Origin: JBGPGW01 sp041484095
Lineage (GTDB): Bacteria > Pseudomonadota > Alphaproteobacteria > CADEGL01
Direction: 5' to 3'
Assembly (NCBI GenBank): GCA_041484095.1
Contig: JBGPGW010000058.1
Location: forward strand, 1-14,767
Length of the DNA: 14,767 bases
The position numbers and the translations under genes were made by a program. Position 1 is the first letter of the stretch, and every line of letters begins with the position of its first letter. The notes beneath the pieces are model-generated. The model saw nothing but the letters and a program-made list of their open reading frames with translations. It was not told the origin of the DNA and did no database searches. Below, piece after piece: positions 1-5,560 of the stretch.

Positions 1-680
1 AGATCGAGGATGGTCCCGGAGCTAAAGTCGGTCGCCTGCGCGAAGGTCAGATCCGTGCTGCCGCCGGACGTCCCGAGATCGAGGACGGTCCCGGAGCTGA
101 AGTCGGTCGCCTGTGCGAAGGTCAGATCCGTGCTGCCGCCGGACGTCCCGAGATCGAGGACGGTCCCGGAGCTGAAGTCGGTCGCCTGTGCGAAGGTCAG
201 GTCCGTGCTGCCATCGGTCGATGCGAGGTTGAGGGCCGTGGCCGTGTCGACCTGCGTCGCTTGCACGAAGCCCAAATCCGTGCCGCCCTTGCCACTGTCG
301 ATCTCGACGCCCATCAGGGAGTCGAACTCGGTGGCCTGGGCAAACGTCACGTCGAAGTTGCCACCCGCCGCCGCATTGAGATCAAGCAAGCTCGCGGTGT
401 CGAAATGGGTTTCCTGCGCAAGTGTCAAATTGAAGTTCGAACCGGCGGCCGCGTTGAGATCCAGCAGACTCGCCGTGCCAAAATCCGTCGTCTGGGCAAG
501 AAGCACTTCGATCCCGGTCCCCGTTGCGGCATGGAGATCCAAGACCGAGGCCATGTCGAACGTTGAGGATTTCGCAAACGTTAGGTCGATGGCCGTTCCC
601 GACCCGAAGTCGAGGCTGAGTAAGCTCGATGCGTCGAAACCAGTCGCCTGCGCGGAAGCGATGCTGAAGTTGTTGCCGGC
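1..680 (-). repeat. tandem 75-78-bp repeats encoding 25-26-residue beta-type repeats
   Basis: Within the large minus-strand gene, residues 532-757 form at least nine head-to-tail units. The consensus is G-x-x-F/I-D-L-T-F-A-Q-A-T-x-F-D-x-A-S-x-L-D-L-x-A-A. The older units nearer the N-terminus (about 226-680) are 26 residues long (one is 25) and diverged. The three units at 1-75, 76-150 and 151-225 are exactly 75 bp. Units 1-75 and 76-150 differ at only three bases, and 76-150 and 151-225 are identical over their first 50 bases. This gradient points to recent unit duplication at the C-terminal side. The array continues past the window edge, so the copy number is unknown. Confidence 0.93.
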
Positions 681-2273
681 GGCAGAGGCCAAGTCGAGGT
701 TTGGCAACTCGCCGATTTTGAAATCCAGCACAGACGAGAGATCCGCCGTGACGTTCTGGAGAAGCTGAAGGCTCCCGCCCGCCAAGTCGCCGAGGTCGGC
801 GAGCGCACCTGTAATGCCGCCGAAGAGGCCATGCGACTGAAACGCTTCGCCGGTCGATCCGGACGGCCCGCCCAGAAGATCATGTCCCACGCCGCCCGCA
901 AGCGACTCGACGCCAAACCCGCCGAAGACCTGCGCGATGTTTCCGAACACTGTGGAAATGTGGCTCCCAACGGAACTCGCATCGCCAGCACCGATACCGG
1001 CGGACATTCCGTCGAAACCACCGTGGCCCAACAGATCGCCAAGGCCGTTCGAATGCCCGAACCCCTGACCAATCGACCCGTGATCCCCGCCACCCAATAA
1101 GTCGGCGAGACCATTGGCGTGCTCGAAGCCCTGACCAATCGACCCGTGATCCCCGCTACTCAGTATGTCGGCGGGACCATTCGCATGCCCGAGCGCCCCA
1201 TGGTCGCCCTGCTCGCCGTGGACGGAATCGGCGCCATGCTGGGTCGCTCCGAGCCCATTGCCTTTGCCAGCAAGTGCCGCGTCCGCATGATCCTTACCGG
1301 CCTGTCCGTGGCTTTCGCCGTTCTGCGCACCGTGTTGTCCGGCGCCCTCCGATTTGGAAAGCCCGTGCGCCCCGTGGCTGAAGCCCGGATTCGTCTGCAA
1401 GCCCGCAGGCGTCTGTACGGTCTCCGACGTCGGTGCATTCGATGTGCCGTTGTCTGACGATGTCCCGGCCGATGAGGCGCTCAATCCATCATGAGAGCCG
1501 ACCAACGCGCTCGAGCCAAAGCCCGGCAGATCATGGCCATCATGTTCGATGTCGCCGTGTCCGCGGGCGCTCACATCGCCTGTCGCAGAATTTCCGGGCT
1601 TGCCACCCGCATCGCCACCGGCGCTACCGTTCGCATCGCCCGTCTTGACGGCGTCAGAGGCGTGCTGGTCGTTCTCGCCGGCAAGCGCCGTGGCAGCGCC
1701 AAAACCCAGGACGGCAAGAAGGAAACTGATCGGAGAAAACGACGCCGCGGCGTTGGCCGGACGATCGGCTTCTTGCTCGGACTGGGTGTTCTCCTGCGCC
1801 GCGGCGGAACGCTCCACGCCGAACACTTTGTCGATGACCACCGCTATGAGCGCCGTGAGCGCCGTGTGCAGTCGGAAGATACCGAGCTTCTTCGCGGTCT
1901 CGACGATCGACTTGGCTTGCGCCGGGCAAATCGTGATGGCCTTGCGGACCAACTCCTGTGCGAGCTCGGGCGACGACTTGACCGCCGCGGTGACGATATC
2001 GGATGCGCGCTCGGGGAACGCGGACAGTGCCGACTGAAGAAAGTTGATGTTCGGATGAACGGGGCGCGGACCGGAGAAGGGATTGATGCCTTGGCTCGCC
2101 AGCGCCTGCTCGGTGCGATCTTCGGTTCGCGAGCGCGGCAGCGCGCGATCAAATTCGATTGTGTCGTCGGTGCGCTCGAGCGTGGGGATCGGCAGCCCGT
2201 TCAATTGACCGAGCCGCTCGACATTGGCATTGACCGGAGTGGGACTGTGCGGTGCGATTTCGCCGTATGCCAT
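1..2273 (-). CDS. large tandem-repeat, probably surface or secreted protein (3' end outside window)
   Basis: Reading the minus strand from the ATG at 2273 gives an uninterrupted frame to the window edge (757 codons, no stop). A GGAAG ribosome-binding site lies about 8 bases upstream of the ATG. Seen in order: a polar N-terminus without a signal peptide; three 15-residue repeats (residues 87-131, pattern P-x-x-A-x-x-I/L-V-x-x-A); a moderately hydrophobic stretch (about 134-152); a strongly hydrophobic segment (about 178-198); a Gly/His/Asp/Ser-rich low-complexity region (about 200-420) ending in 22-residue GDHGSIGQGF-type repeats; one RTX-like nonapeptide GGVGHDLLG (460-468); and from residue 532 at least nine 25-26-residue repeats with core LTFAQAT-x-F and LDL. 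I know no family for the whole protein. Gly-Asp-rich and beta-strand repeats are typical of adhesins and type I-secreted proteins, so a surface or secreted role is inferred. The C-terminus, which would show a secretion signal, is missing. The long plus-strand frames here are shadows of this gene. Confidence 0.82.
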   Translation of the reverse strand, partial: MAYGEIAPHSPTPVNANVERLGQLNGLPIPTLERTDDTIEFDRALPRSRTEDRTEQALASQGINPFSGPRPVHPNINFLQSALSAFPERASDIVTAAVKSSPELAQELVRKAITICPAQAKSIVETAKKLGIFRLHTALTALIAVVIDKVFGVERSAAAQENTQSEQEADRPANAAASFSPISFLLAVLGFGAATALAGENDQHASDAVKTGDANGSAGGDAGGKPGNSATGDVSARGHGDIEHDGHDLPGFGSSALVGSHDGLSASSAGTSSDNGTSNAPTSETVQTPAGLQTNPGFSHGAHGLSKSEGAGQHGAQNGESHGQAGKDHADAALAGKGNGLGATQHGADSVHGEQGDHGALGHANGPADILSSGDHGSIGQGFEHANGLADLLGGGDHGSIGQGFGHSNGLGDLLGHGGFDGMSAGIGAGDASSVGSHISTVFGNIAQVFGGFGVESLAGGVGHDLLGGPSGSTGEAFQSHGLFGGITGALADLGDLAGGSLQLLQNVTADLSSVLDFKIGELPNLDLASAAGNNFSIASAQATGFDASSLLSLDFGSGTAIDLTFAKSSTFDMASVLDLHAATGTGIEVLLAQTTDFGTASLLDLNAAAGSNFNLTLAQETHFDTASLLDLNAAAGGNFDVTFAQATEFDSLMGVEIDSGKGGTDLGFVQATQVDTATALNLASTDGSTDLTFAQATDFSSGTVLDLGTSGGSTDLTFAQATDFSSGTVLDLGTSGGSTDLTFAQATDFSSGTILD
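870..896 (-). other. single RTX-like nonapeptide in the repeat protein
   Basis: The minus strand encodes GGVGHDLLG (residues 460-468), which fits the calcium-binding RTX consensus GGxGxDxUx. Only one copy is seen in the visible part. Isolated matches occur by chance in Gly-rich proteins, so this is suggestive only. Confidence 0.4.
1023..1208 (-). repeat. 66-bp (22-residue) GDHG repeats in the repeat protein
   Basis: Residues 374-395 and 396-417 are two 22-residue units of the type GDHGSIGQGF-x-H-x-NGL-x-DLLG. They are preceded by a shorter 18-residue relative (356-373). At DNA level the block ctgaccaatcgacccgtgat (plus strand) recurs exactly 66 bp apart, at 1065 and 1131. The units lie at the end of a His/Gly/Asp-rich low-complexity region, and may be a flexible linker or a metal-binding stretch. 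Confidence 0.85.
1881..2015 (-). repeat. three 15-residue helical repeats near the N-terminus of the repeat protein
   Basis: Residues 87-101, 102-116 and 117-131 align without gaps. They begin PERASDIV, PELAQELV and PAQAKSIV, with pattern P-x-x-A-x-x-I/L-V-x-x-A. Proline at the start and Ala/Ile/Val at helix-packing positions suggest a short alpha-helical repeat domain. The units are diverged in DNA and therefore old, unlike the C-terminal array. Confidence 0.7.
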
Positions 2274-2312
2274 CGTGAACTTCCGTTCCCCTTATGCGCC
2301 GCTAATGCGACG

Positions 2313-2339
2313 CCCGCACGTTTTGAACGCTGGTGCGGG
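2313..2339 (-). promoter_or_regulatory. hairpin in the 5' leader of the repeat-protein gene
   Basis: The 7-base arms cccgcac (2313-2319) and gtgcggg (2333-2339) are perfect complements. A short inner pairing (CGTT with AACG) lies between them. The hairpin is about 40 nt upstream of the ATG at 2273, on the leader side of the CtrA-like box. No T-run follows, so it is not an obvious terminator. It could affect translation or mRNA stability, but it may have no role. Confidence 0.35.
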
Positions 2340-2363
2340 TAAACTGAGTCTTAAGGAGAGAAG

Positions 2364-2379
2364 TTAATAGGCAGTTAAC
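2364..2379. promoter_or_regulatory. putative CtrA-binding box
   Basis: TTAATAGGCAGTTAAC fits the alphaproteobacterial CtrA consensus TTAA-N7-TTAAC exactly on the plus strand. Because it is flanked by GTTAA on the left, the minus strand also reads TTAA-N7-TTAAC. It lies about 90-105 bp upstream of the ATG at 2273, a position suited to control of the repeat-protein gene. More TTAA sequences are nearby (2351, about 2449, about 2513). CtrA is known to control cell-cycle, motility and surface genes. No clear -10 box was found downstream, so control by CtrA is an inference. Confidence 0.5.
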
Positions 2380-2486
2380 TCTGGCGAAGTTTTCGGAACG
2401 GGCCGGGCCGGGCCCCAGGGCGTCCAAATGTACACTGTTTGTTCTATTTAAGACTACGCAACCTGCCTGCCGGAAGCAGGGTCAAG

Positions 2487-2504
2487 CGCACCACAGACGG
2501 TGCG
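2487..2504 (-). other. hairpin downstream of tRNA-Gly, possible weak terminator or processing element
   Basis: The arms cgcacc and ggtgcg form a perfect 6-bp stem with a 6-base loop, about 35 nt past the 3' end of the tRNA. There is no T-run after it on the minus strand, so intrinsic termination is doubtful. A second short hairpin (cctgc/gcagg, 2462-2480) follows. Readthrough from the tRNA promoter into the repeat-protein gene is therefore possible. Confidence 0.3.
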
Positions 2505-2537
2505 GTCTCCATTTAACATATTGAAATTACGAAGAAA

Positions 2538-2612
2538 TGGAGCGGGAGAAGGGATTCGAACCCTCGACCCTCACGTTGGCAACGTGATGCTCTACCCCTG
2601 AGCTACTCCCGC
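2538..2612 (-). tRNA. tRNA-Gly (GCC anticodon)
   Basis: The minus strand begins GCGGGAGTAGCTCAG and ends CTCCCGC-T-CCA. The 7-bp acceptor stem pairs fully. The D-arm has GCTCAGGGGTAGAGC. The anticodon arm TCACG-TTGCCAA-CGTGA gives anticodon GCC (complement at 2578-2580). The T-arm carries GGTTCGAATCC. CCA is encoded. The total of 75 nt is normal for tRNA-Gly, which reads GGC and GGU codons. It lies between the repeat-protein gene and a divergent editing-deacylase gene. No integrase or duplicated tRNA 3' end is seen, so there is no sign of an integration site. Confidence 0.97.
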
Positions 2613-2641
2613 ACCGTCGAAGGACGCACTATGTCGCGGGG

Positions 2642-2669
2642 ATATTAGGGGAAGGTGAATCGCTTGCAA
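2642..2669 (-). promoter_or_regulatory. sigma70-type promoter of tRNA-Gly
   Basis: On the minus strand a -35 box TTGCAA (2664-2669) and a -10 box TAATAT (2642-2647) are separated by 16 bp. Transcription would start near 2635, leaving a leader of about 22 nt before the tRNA at 2612. Position, spacing and box quality fit a stable-RNA promoter. Confidence 0.6.
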
Positions 2670-2715
2670 AGGCTCTGTCGGCGCGGCATGGGGAGAGGCT
2701 TTGTGTTTTCGCCGA

Positions 2716-2743
2716 TTGTCCTTTTGAAACAACGCGCTATTCT
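2716..2743 (+). promoter_or_regulatory. candidate promoter for the editing deacylase, possibly leaderless
   Basis: TTGTCC (2716-2721) and TATTCT (2738-2743) are separated by 16 bp; each matches four of six consensus bases. A start 6-7 bases after the -10 box would fall at about 2750, the first base of the ATG. No Shine-Dalgarno sequence precedes that ATG. Leaderless transcripts are known in alphaproteobacteria. The boxes are only moderate. Confidence 0.35.
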
Positions 2744-2749
2744 CGCCCC

Positions 2750-3262
2750 ATGCCCTGGACGCCGGACCGGTTGTTTCAACGCCTTAACGAGCTCGGGATC
2801 GCCCATGCGACCCACAAACACCCCCCTTTGTTTACGGTTGCCGATAGCAAAGCACTCCGTGGCGACCTGCCCGGAGGGCATTGCAAAAGCCTCTTTTTGA
2901 AGGACAAGCGCGGCCAGATCTATCTTGTCGTCGCGCTCGAGGACCGCACCATCGATCTCAAACGGCTGCGCCAAGCGCTCGGCGCGGGGACGCTGTCATT
3001 TGGCAGCGCCGAGCTTCTCTATGACGTTCTTGGCATCCGGCCAGGCGCGGTATCCCCGCTTGCCGTCATCAACGACAGCGCCCATCGTGTCCTTGTCGTG
3101 CTTGACCAAGCGATGCTCCGCATCGATCCCCTCAATTATCACCCTCTGACCAACGAGATGACGACGGCGGTTGGACCGAAGGGATTGATCGCATTCCTCG
3201 AGGCCTCAGGGCATCGGCCGACCATGCTCGATTTTGACGAGATCCAAGCGCCGCGCGCTTAG
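2750..3262 (+). CDS. YbaK/ProX-family aminoacyl-tRNA editing deacylase
   Basis: The 170-residue protein matches the prolyl-tRNA synthetase-associated (PrdX/ProXp-ala, YbaK-like) family in length and sequence. It has the HPPLFTVADS region, GGHCKSLFLKD with the conserved lysine after the cysteine, the strand IYLVVALEDR, and the C-terminal block FGSAELLYDVLGIRPGAVSPLAVIND. Members act in the cytosol as free-standing deacylases that clear mischarged tRNA, typically Ala-tRNA(Pro), and so protect translational fidelity. The exact substrate cannot be read from the sequence. The ATG at 2750 has no clear Shine-Dalgarno site; see the possible leaderless promoter. It is divergent from tRNA-Gly and lies 50 bp before the thioredoxin-TPR gene, possibly in one transcript. 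Confidence 0.9.
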   Translation: MPWTPDRLFQRLNELGIAHATHKHPPLFTVADSKALRGDLPGGHCKSLFLKDKRGQIYLVVALEDRTIDLKRLRQALGAGTLSFGSAELLYDVLGIRPGAVSPLAVINDSAHRVLVVLDQAMLRIDPLNYHPLTNEMTTAVGPKGLIAFLEASGHRPTMLDFDEIQAPRA

Positions 3263-3312
3263 CGGGAGGGGTTGCCAGACCGTACGCGAACCGCCAAATA
3301 TCACTTTCACCC

Positions 3313-4245
3313 ATGCGAGGCACATCGGACGCGATGGAAACGATAACAGGAAACAAAACGCCGGCCGGCGGCAACATCAAGGACAGCGACTCCGTCGGCT
3401 TTATGGCCGACGTTATCGAGGCCTCGCGCGAATTGCCCGTTTTGGTCGATTTCTGGGCGCCGTGGTGCGGGCCTTGCAAACAACTGGGCCCCCTCCTCGA
3501 GAAGACCGTCAATGCGGCCGGCGGCAAAGTTCGCTTGGTCAAGATCAACATCGATGAGAATCCGGATCTCGCGCAGCAGCTCCGAATCCAATCGATCCCC
3601 GTCGTTTATGCATTCAAGGACGGCCAACCCATCGATGGCTTCGTCGGTGCGCAGTCCGAATCGCAAATCCGCGCGTTCGTTGACCGCCTGATCGCTGGCG
3701 CCAAGAAGGGGCCCGACCCGATCGAGGAGGCTCTTCAGCATGCCAAGGCGGCGCTGGATGCGGGCGATGCCGGGACGGCGACCGCCATGTACGGTCAAAT
3801 CCTGAGCCACGATGCGAAGAACGTGAATGCAGCGGCCGGTCTCGCCCGATGCCGCGTCGCGATCGGGGACATGGACCAGGCCCGCGCGATTCTCGACAGC
3901 CTTCCAAAGGACGCACACAGCCATTCAGACGTCATCGCCGCTCGTTCGGCGCTGGATCTCGCGACAAAGGCCGTTGCGGCTGCGGGGAACCTTCCCGATT
4001 TGAAGCTACGTCTCGAGCGGGACTCGAACGATCATCAGGCACGCTTCGATCTCGCGATGGCGCTTTACGCCGACAAGAATACGGAAGCGGCGATCGACGA
4101 GCTCATGGATGTCGTTCGCCGAAAGCGAGACTGGAACGACCACGCGGCACGCAAGCAATTGCTACAAATTTTTGAGGCCCTTGGACCGACTCACGCCCTG
4201 ACGGTCGCGGGTCGGCGCAGACTCTCGTCTCTCCTTTTTTCATGA
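3313..4245 (+). CDS. cnoX: thioredoxin-TPR co-chaperone (CnoX/YbbN-like)
   Basis: The 310-residue protein has an N-terminal thioredoxin domain (about residues 20-130) with active site WCGPC (51-55) and the cis-proline segment IQSIPVVYAF. An Ala/Asp-rich helical TPR-like region (about 135-300) follows. This is the architecture of CnoX/YbbN, a holdase that protects unfolded proteins and passes them to GroEL/DnaK. Both active-site cysteines are present, unlike E. coli YbbN (SxxC), so it is probably redox-active, as reported for Caulobacter CnoX. The first ATG at 3313 has no clear ribosome-binding site. An in-frame ATG at 3334 (Met8) is an equally plausible start. Its stop overlaps the next start by 4 bases (ATGA), which implies translational coupling. 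Confidence 0.92.
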   Translation: MRGTSDAMETITGNKTPAGGNIKDSDSVGFMADVIEASRELPVLVDFWAPWCGPCKQLGPLLEKTVNAAGGKVRLVKINIDENPDLAQQLRIQSIPVVYAFKDGQPIDGFVGAQSESQIRAFVDRLIAGAKKGPDPIEEALQHAKAALDAGDAGTATAMYGQILSHDAKNVNAAAGLARCRVAIGDMDQARAILDSLPKDAHSHSDVIAARSALDLATKAVAAAGNLPDLKLRLERDSNDHQARFDLAMALYADKNTEAAIDELMDVVRRKRDWNDHAARKQLLQIFEALGPTHALTVAGRRRLSSLLFS

Positions 4246-4904
4246 TCGAGCCAGCCGCCGTTCAACACGAGCAGCTGCCCGAGACCCTGCCGATCTTTCC
4301 GCTCGGCGGCGTTCTGCTTCTGCCCCGCAGCGAGCTGCCTCTCCATATTTTCGAGCAGCGATACCGCGCCATGACGCGCGACGCGCTCGCCGGCGATGGA
4401 ATCATCGGGATGGTTCAGCCGGTCGACGCAGAGGCCGGCGGCAGTCACCCGCCCGTGTACCCGACGGGCTGTGCCGGCCGCATAACGGCTTGTCGCAAGA
4501 CGGATGACGGTCGTTTCTATTTCACGCTGATCGGGTTGTGCCGCTTTCGAATTCGCGATGAGCTGCCGCTTCGCGACGGCTATCGCCGCGTGACGGCGGA
4601 TTTCGCCAGCTATTACAGCGACCTCGAAGAGCCGCCTGCCCGCGACGTCGTCGATCGCGTGCGTCTCTTGAACATTCTCAACCCCTATTGCGAAAAGCAC
4701 GGGATCGCGGTGAATGGGGACGCCATCAAAACGGCATCGGATGAACGGCTTGTCGCGACCCTGTCGATGCTCTGTCCATTCGAGCCCAACGAAAAGCAGG
4801 CCCTTCTCGAGGCCGGCACATTGGCCGAGCGCGGCCGGGTGATTATAGCCCTGATGGAAATGACGCTTCTCGACCAGAGAGCCGAGCGTCATTCACGGCA
4901 TTGA
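4242..4904 (+). CDS. LON peptidase substrate-binding domain protein
   Basis: The 220-residue protein consists of a LON N-terminal (PUA-like) domain alone. It starts with the hallmark LPIFPLGGVLLLPRSELPLHIFEQRYRAM and has the GRITACRKTDDGRFYFTLIGLCRFRI core typical of this domain. The ATPase and serine-lysine protease parts of Lon are absent, and the length matches stand-alone family members rather than a truncated Lon. Its molecular role is not established. Because it is coupled by a 4-bp overlap to the CnoX-like gene, a role in protein quality control or substrate recognition is a reasonable inference. It ends 10 bp before the Trm112-like gene. Confidence 0.92.
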   Translation: MIEPAAVQHEQLPETLPIFPLGGVLLLPRSELPLHIFEQRYRAMTRDALAGDGIIGMVQPVDAEAGGSHPPVYPTGCAGRITACRKTDDGRFYFTLIGLCRFRIRDELPLRDGYRRVTADFASYYSDLEEPPARDVVDRVRLLNILNPYCEKHGIAVNGDAIKTASDERLVATLSMLCPFEPNEKQALLEAGTLAERGRVIIALMEMTLLDQRAERHSRH

Positions 4905-4914
4905 GGAGCACGAC

Positions 4915-5124
4915 ATGGCTCAGGGAAAACTCGGCATCGACCCAAAGCTTCTGGAGATCCTCGTCTGTCCATTGACGAAGGGCCCGCTCCGCTACGACGC
5001 GGCGGCGCAGGAGTTGATCAGCGAGCAGGCGGGCCTCGCCTATCCGATCCGAGACGGCATCCCGATCATGCTGGTCGACGAAGCCCGTCATCTGGATGAC
5101 CGCGAGAAACGCGGCACGCCCTGA
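4915..5124 (+). CDS. Trm112-family protein
   Basis: The 69-residue protein matches the bacterial Trm112-like (YcaR/UPF0434) family: LLEILVCPLTKGPLRYD at the start and LAYPIRDGIPIMLVDEAR at the end. Eukaryotic and archaeal Trm112 activates several methyltransferases; the function of the bacterial form is less clear. Only one cysteine of the usual CPxCK motif is present (CPLTK), so zinc binding as in four-cysteine homologues is not expected. A strong GAGGAG site (4903-4908) sits 6 bases before the ATG and overlaps the stop of the LON-domain gene. The two are almost certainly cotranscribed. Confidence 0.92.
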   Translation: MAQGKLGIDPKLLEILVCPLTKGPLRYDAAAQELISEQAGLAYPIRDGIPIMLVDEARHLDDREKRGTP

Positions 5125-5148
5125 CCTGACGGAAGGATCCGAACGGAC

Positions 5149-5529
5149 GTGTCACCCGATACCCCCGGCGGTACACGCCATTGGCCCGCGGAGATTCGTC
5201 TCAAGTCAGCCGAGAAGGCTCTGGAGATCGACTTCGACGACGGCCGCAAATTCCGGTACCCCGCGGAGTTGCTGCGTGTCGAAAGTCCGTCTGCCGAAGT
5301 GATGGGGCACGGCCCCGGCCAGCGGGTCATCGTTGCGGGACGGCGTCACGTCGGAATCCAAGGTCTCGATCCCGTCGGCAATTACGCGATCCTGATCCGC
5401 TTCGACGATCACCACGATACCGGAATCTATACGTGGAACTATCTTTACGCGCTCGGTGAAGAACAACACGAACGCTGGCAATTCTATCTCGATGCGTTAA
5501 GGGATCGGGGCTTGTCACGCGATCCATAG
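5149..5529 (+). CDS. DUF971 (gamma-butyrobetaine hydroxylase N-terminal-like) protein
   Basis: The 126-residue protein has the DUF971 pattern: WPAEIRLKSAEKALEIDFDDG, a FRYPAELLRVESPSAEV block, and the conserved end GIYTWNYLYALG. The domain also forms the N-terminus of gamma-butyrobetaine hydroxylase. It is found alone or fused to Mrp/ApbC Fe-S carrier proteins, so a link to iron-sulfur or metal handling is suspected but unproven. The start is GTG at 5149, with a GGAAGG site 12 bases upstream. It is the last gene of the plus-strand group and converges on the UbiH-family gene, whose stop is 31 bp away. A short GCCC-GAGA-GGGC hairpin lies in that gap without a T-run. Confidence 0.88.
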   Translation: MSPDTPGGTRHWPAEIRLKSAEKALEIDFDDGRKFRYPAELLRVESPSAEVMGHGPGQRVIVAGRRHVGIQGLDPVGNYAILIRFDDHHDTGIYTWNYLYALGEEQHERWQFYLDALRDRGLSRDP

Positions 5530-5560
5530 CGCAGGCCCGAGAGGGCGCGCGCAATCGGCC

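Noticed and set aside
1..225. 75-bp repeats as a CRISPR array
   Set aside because: The units are contiguous, without unique spacers, and encode in-frame protein repeats.
10..768. 252-codon plus-strand frame with three perfect repeats
   Set aside because: It is the antisense image of the tandem repeats in the minus-strand gene, whose frame continues to 2273 with a sensible start and domain layout.
1491..2342. 283-codon plus-strand frame
   Set aside because: It lies antisense to the N-terminal part of the repeat-protein gene, has an Arg-rich shadow composition, and shows no known family.
2538..2612. tRNA-Gly as an integration site for a mobile element
   Set aside because: No integrase, no repeated tRNA 3' end and no insertion-sequence remnants were found in the window.
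4191..4892. 233-codon minus-strand frame opposite the LON-domain gene
   Set aside because: It is antisense to a clear LON substrate-binding domain gene and has no recognisable domain.
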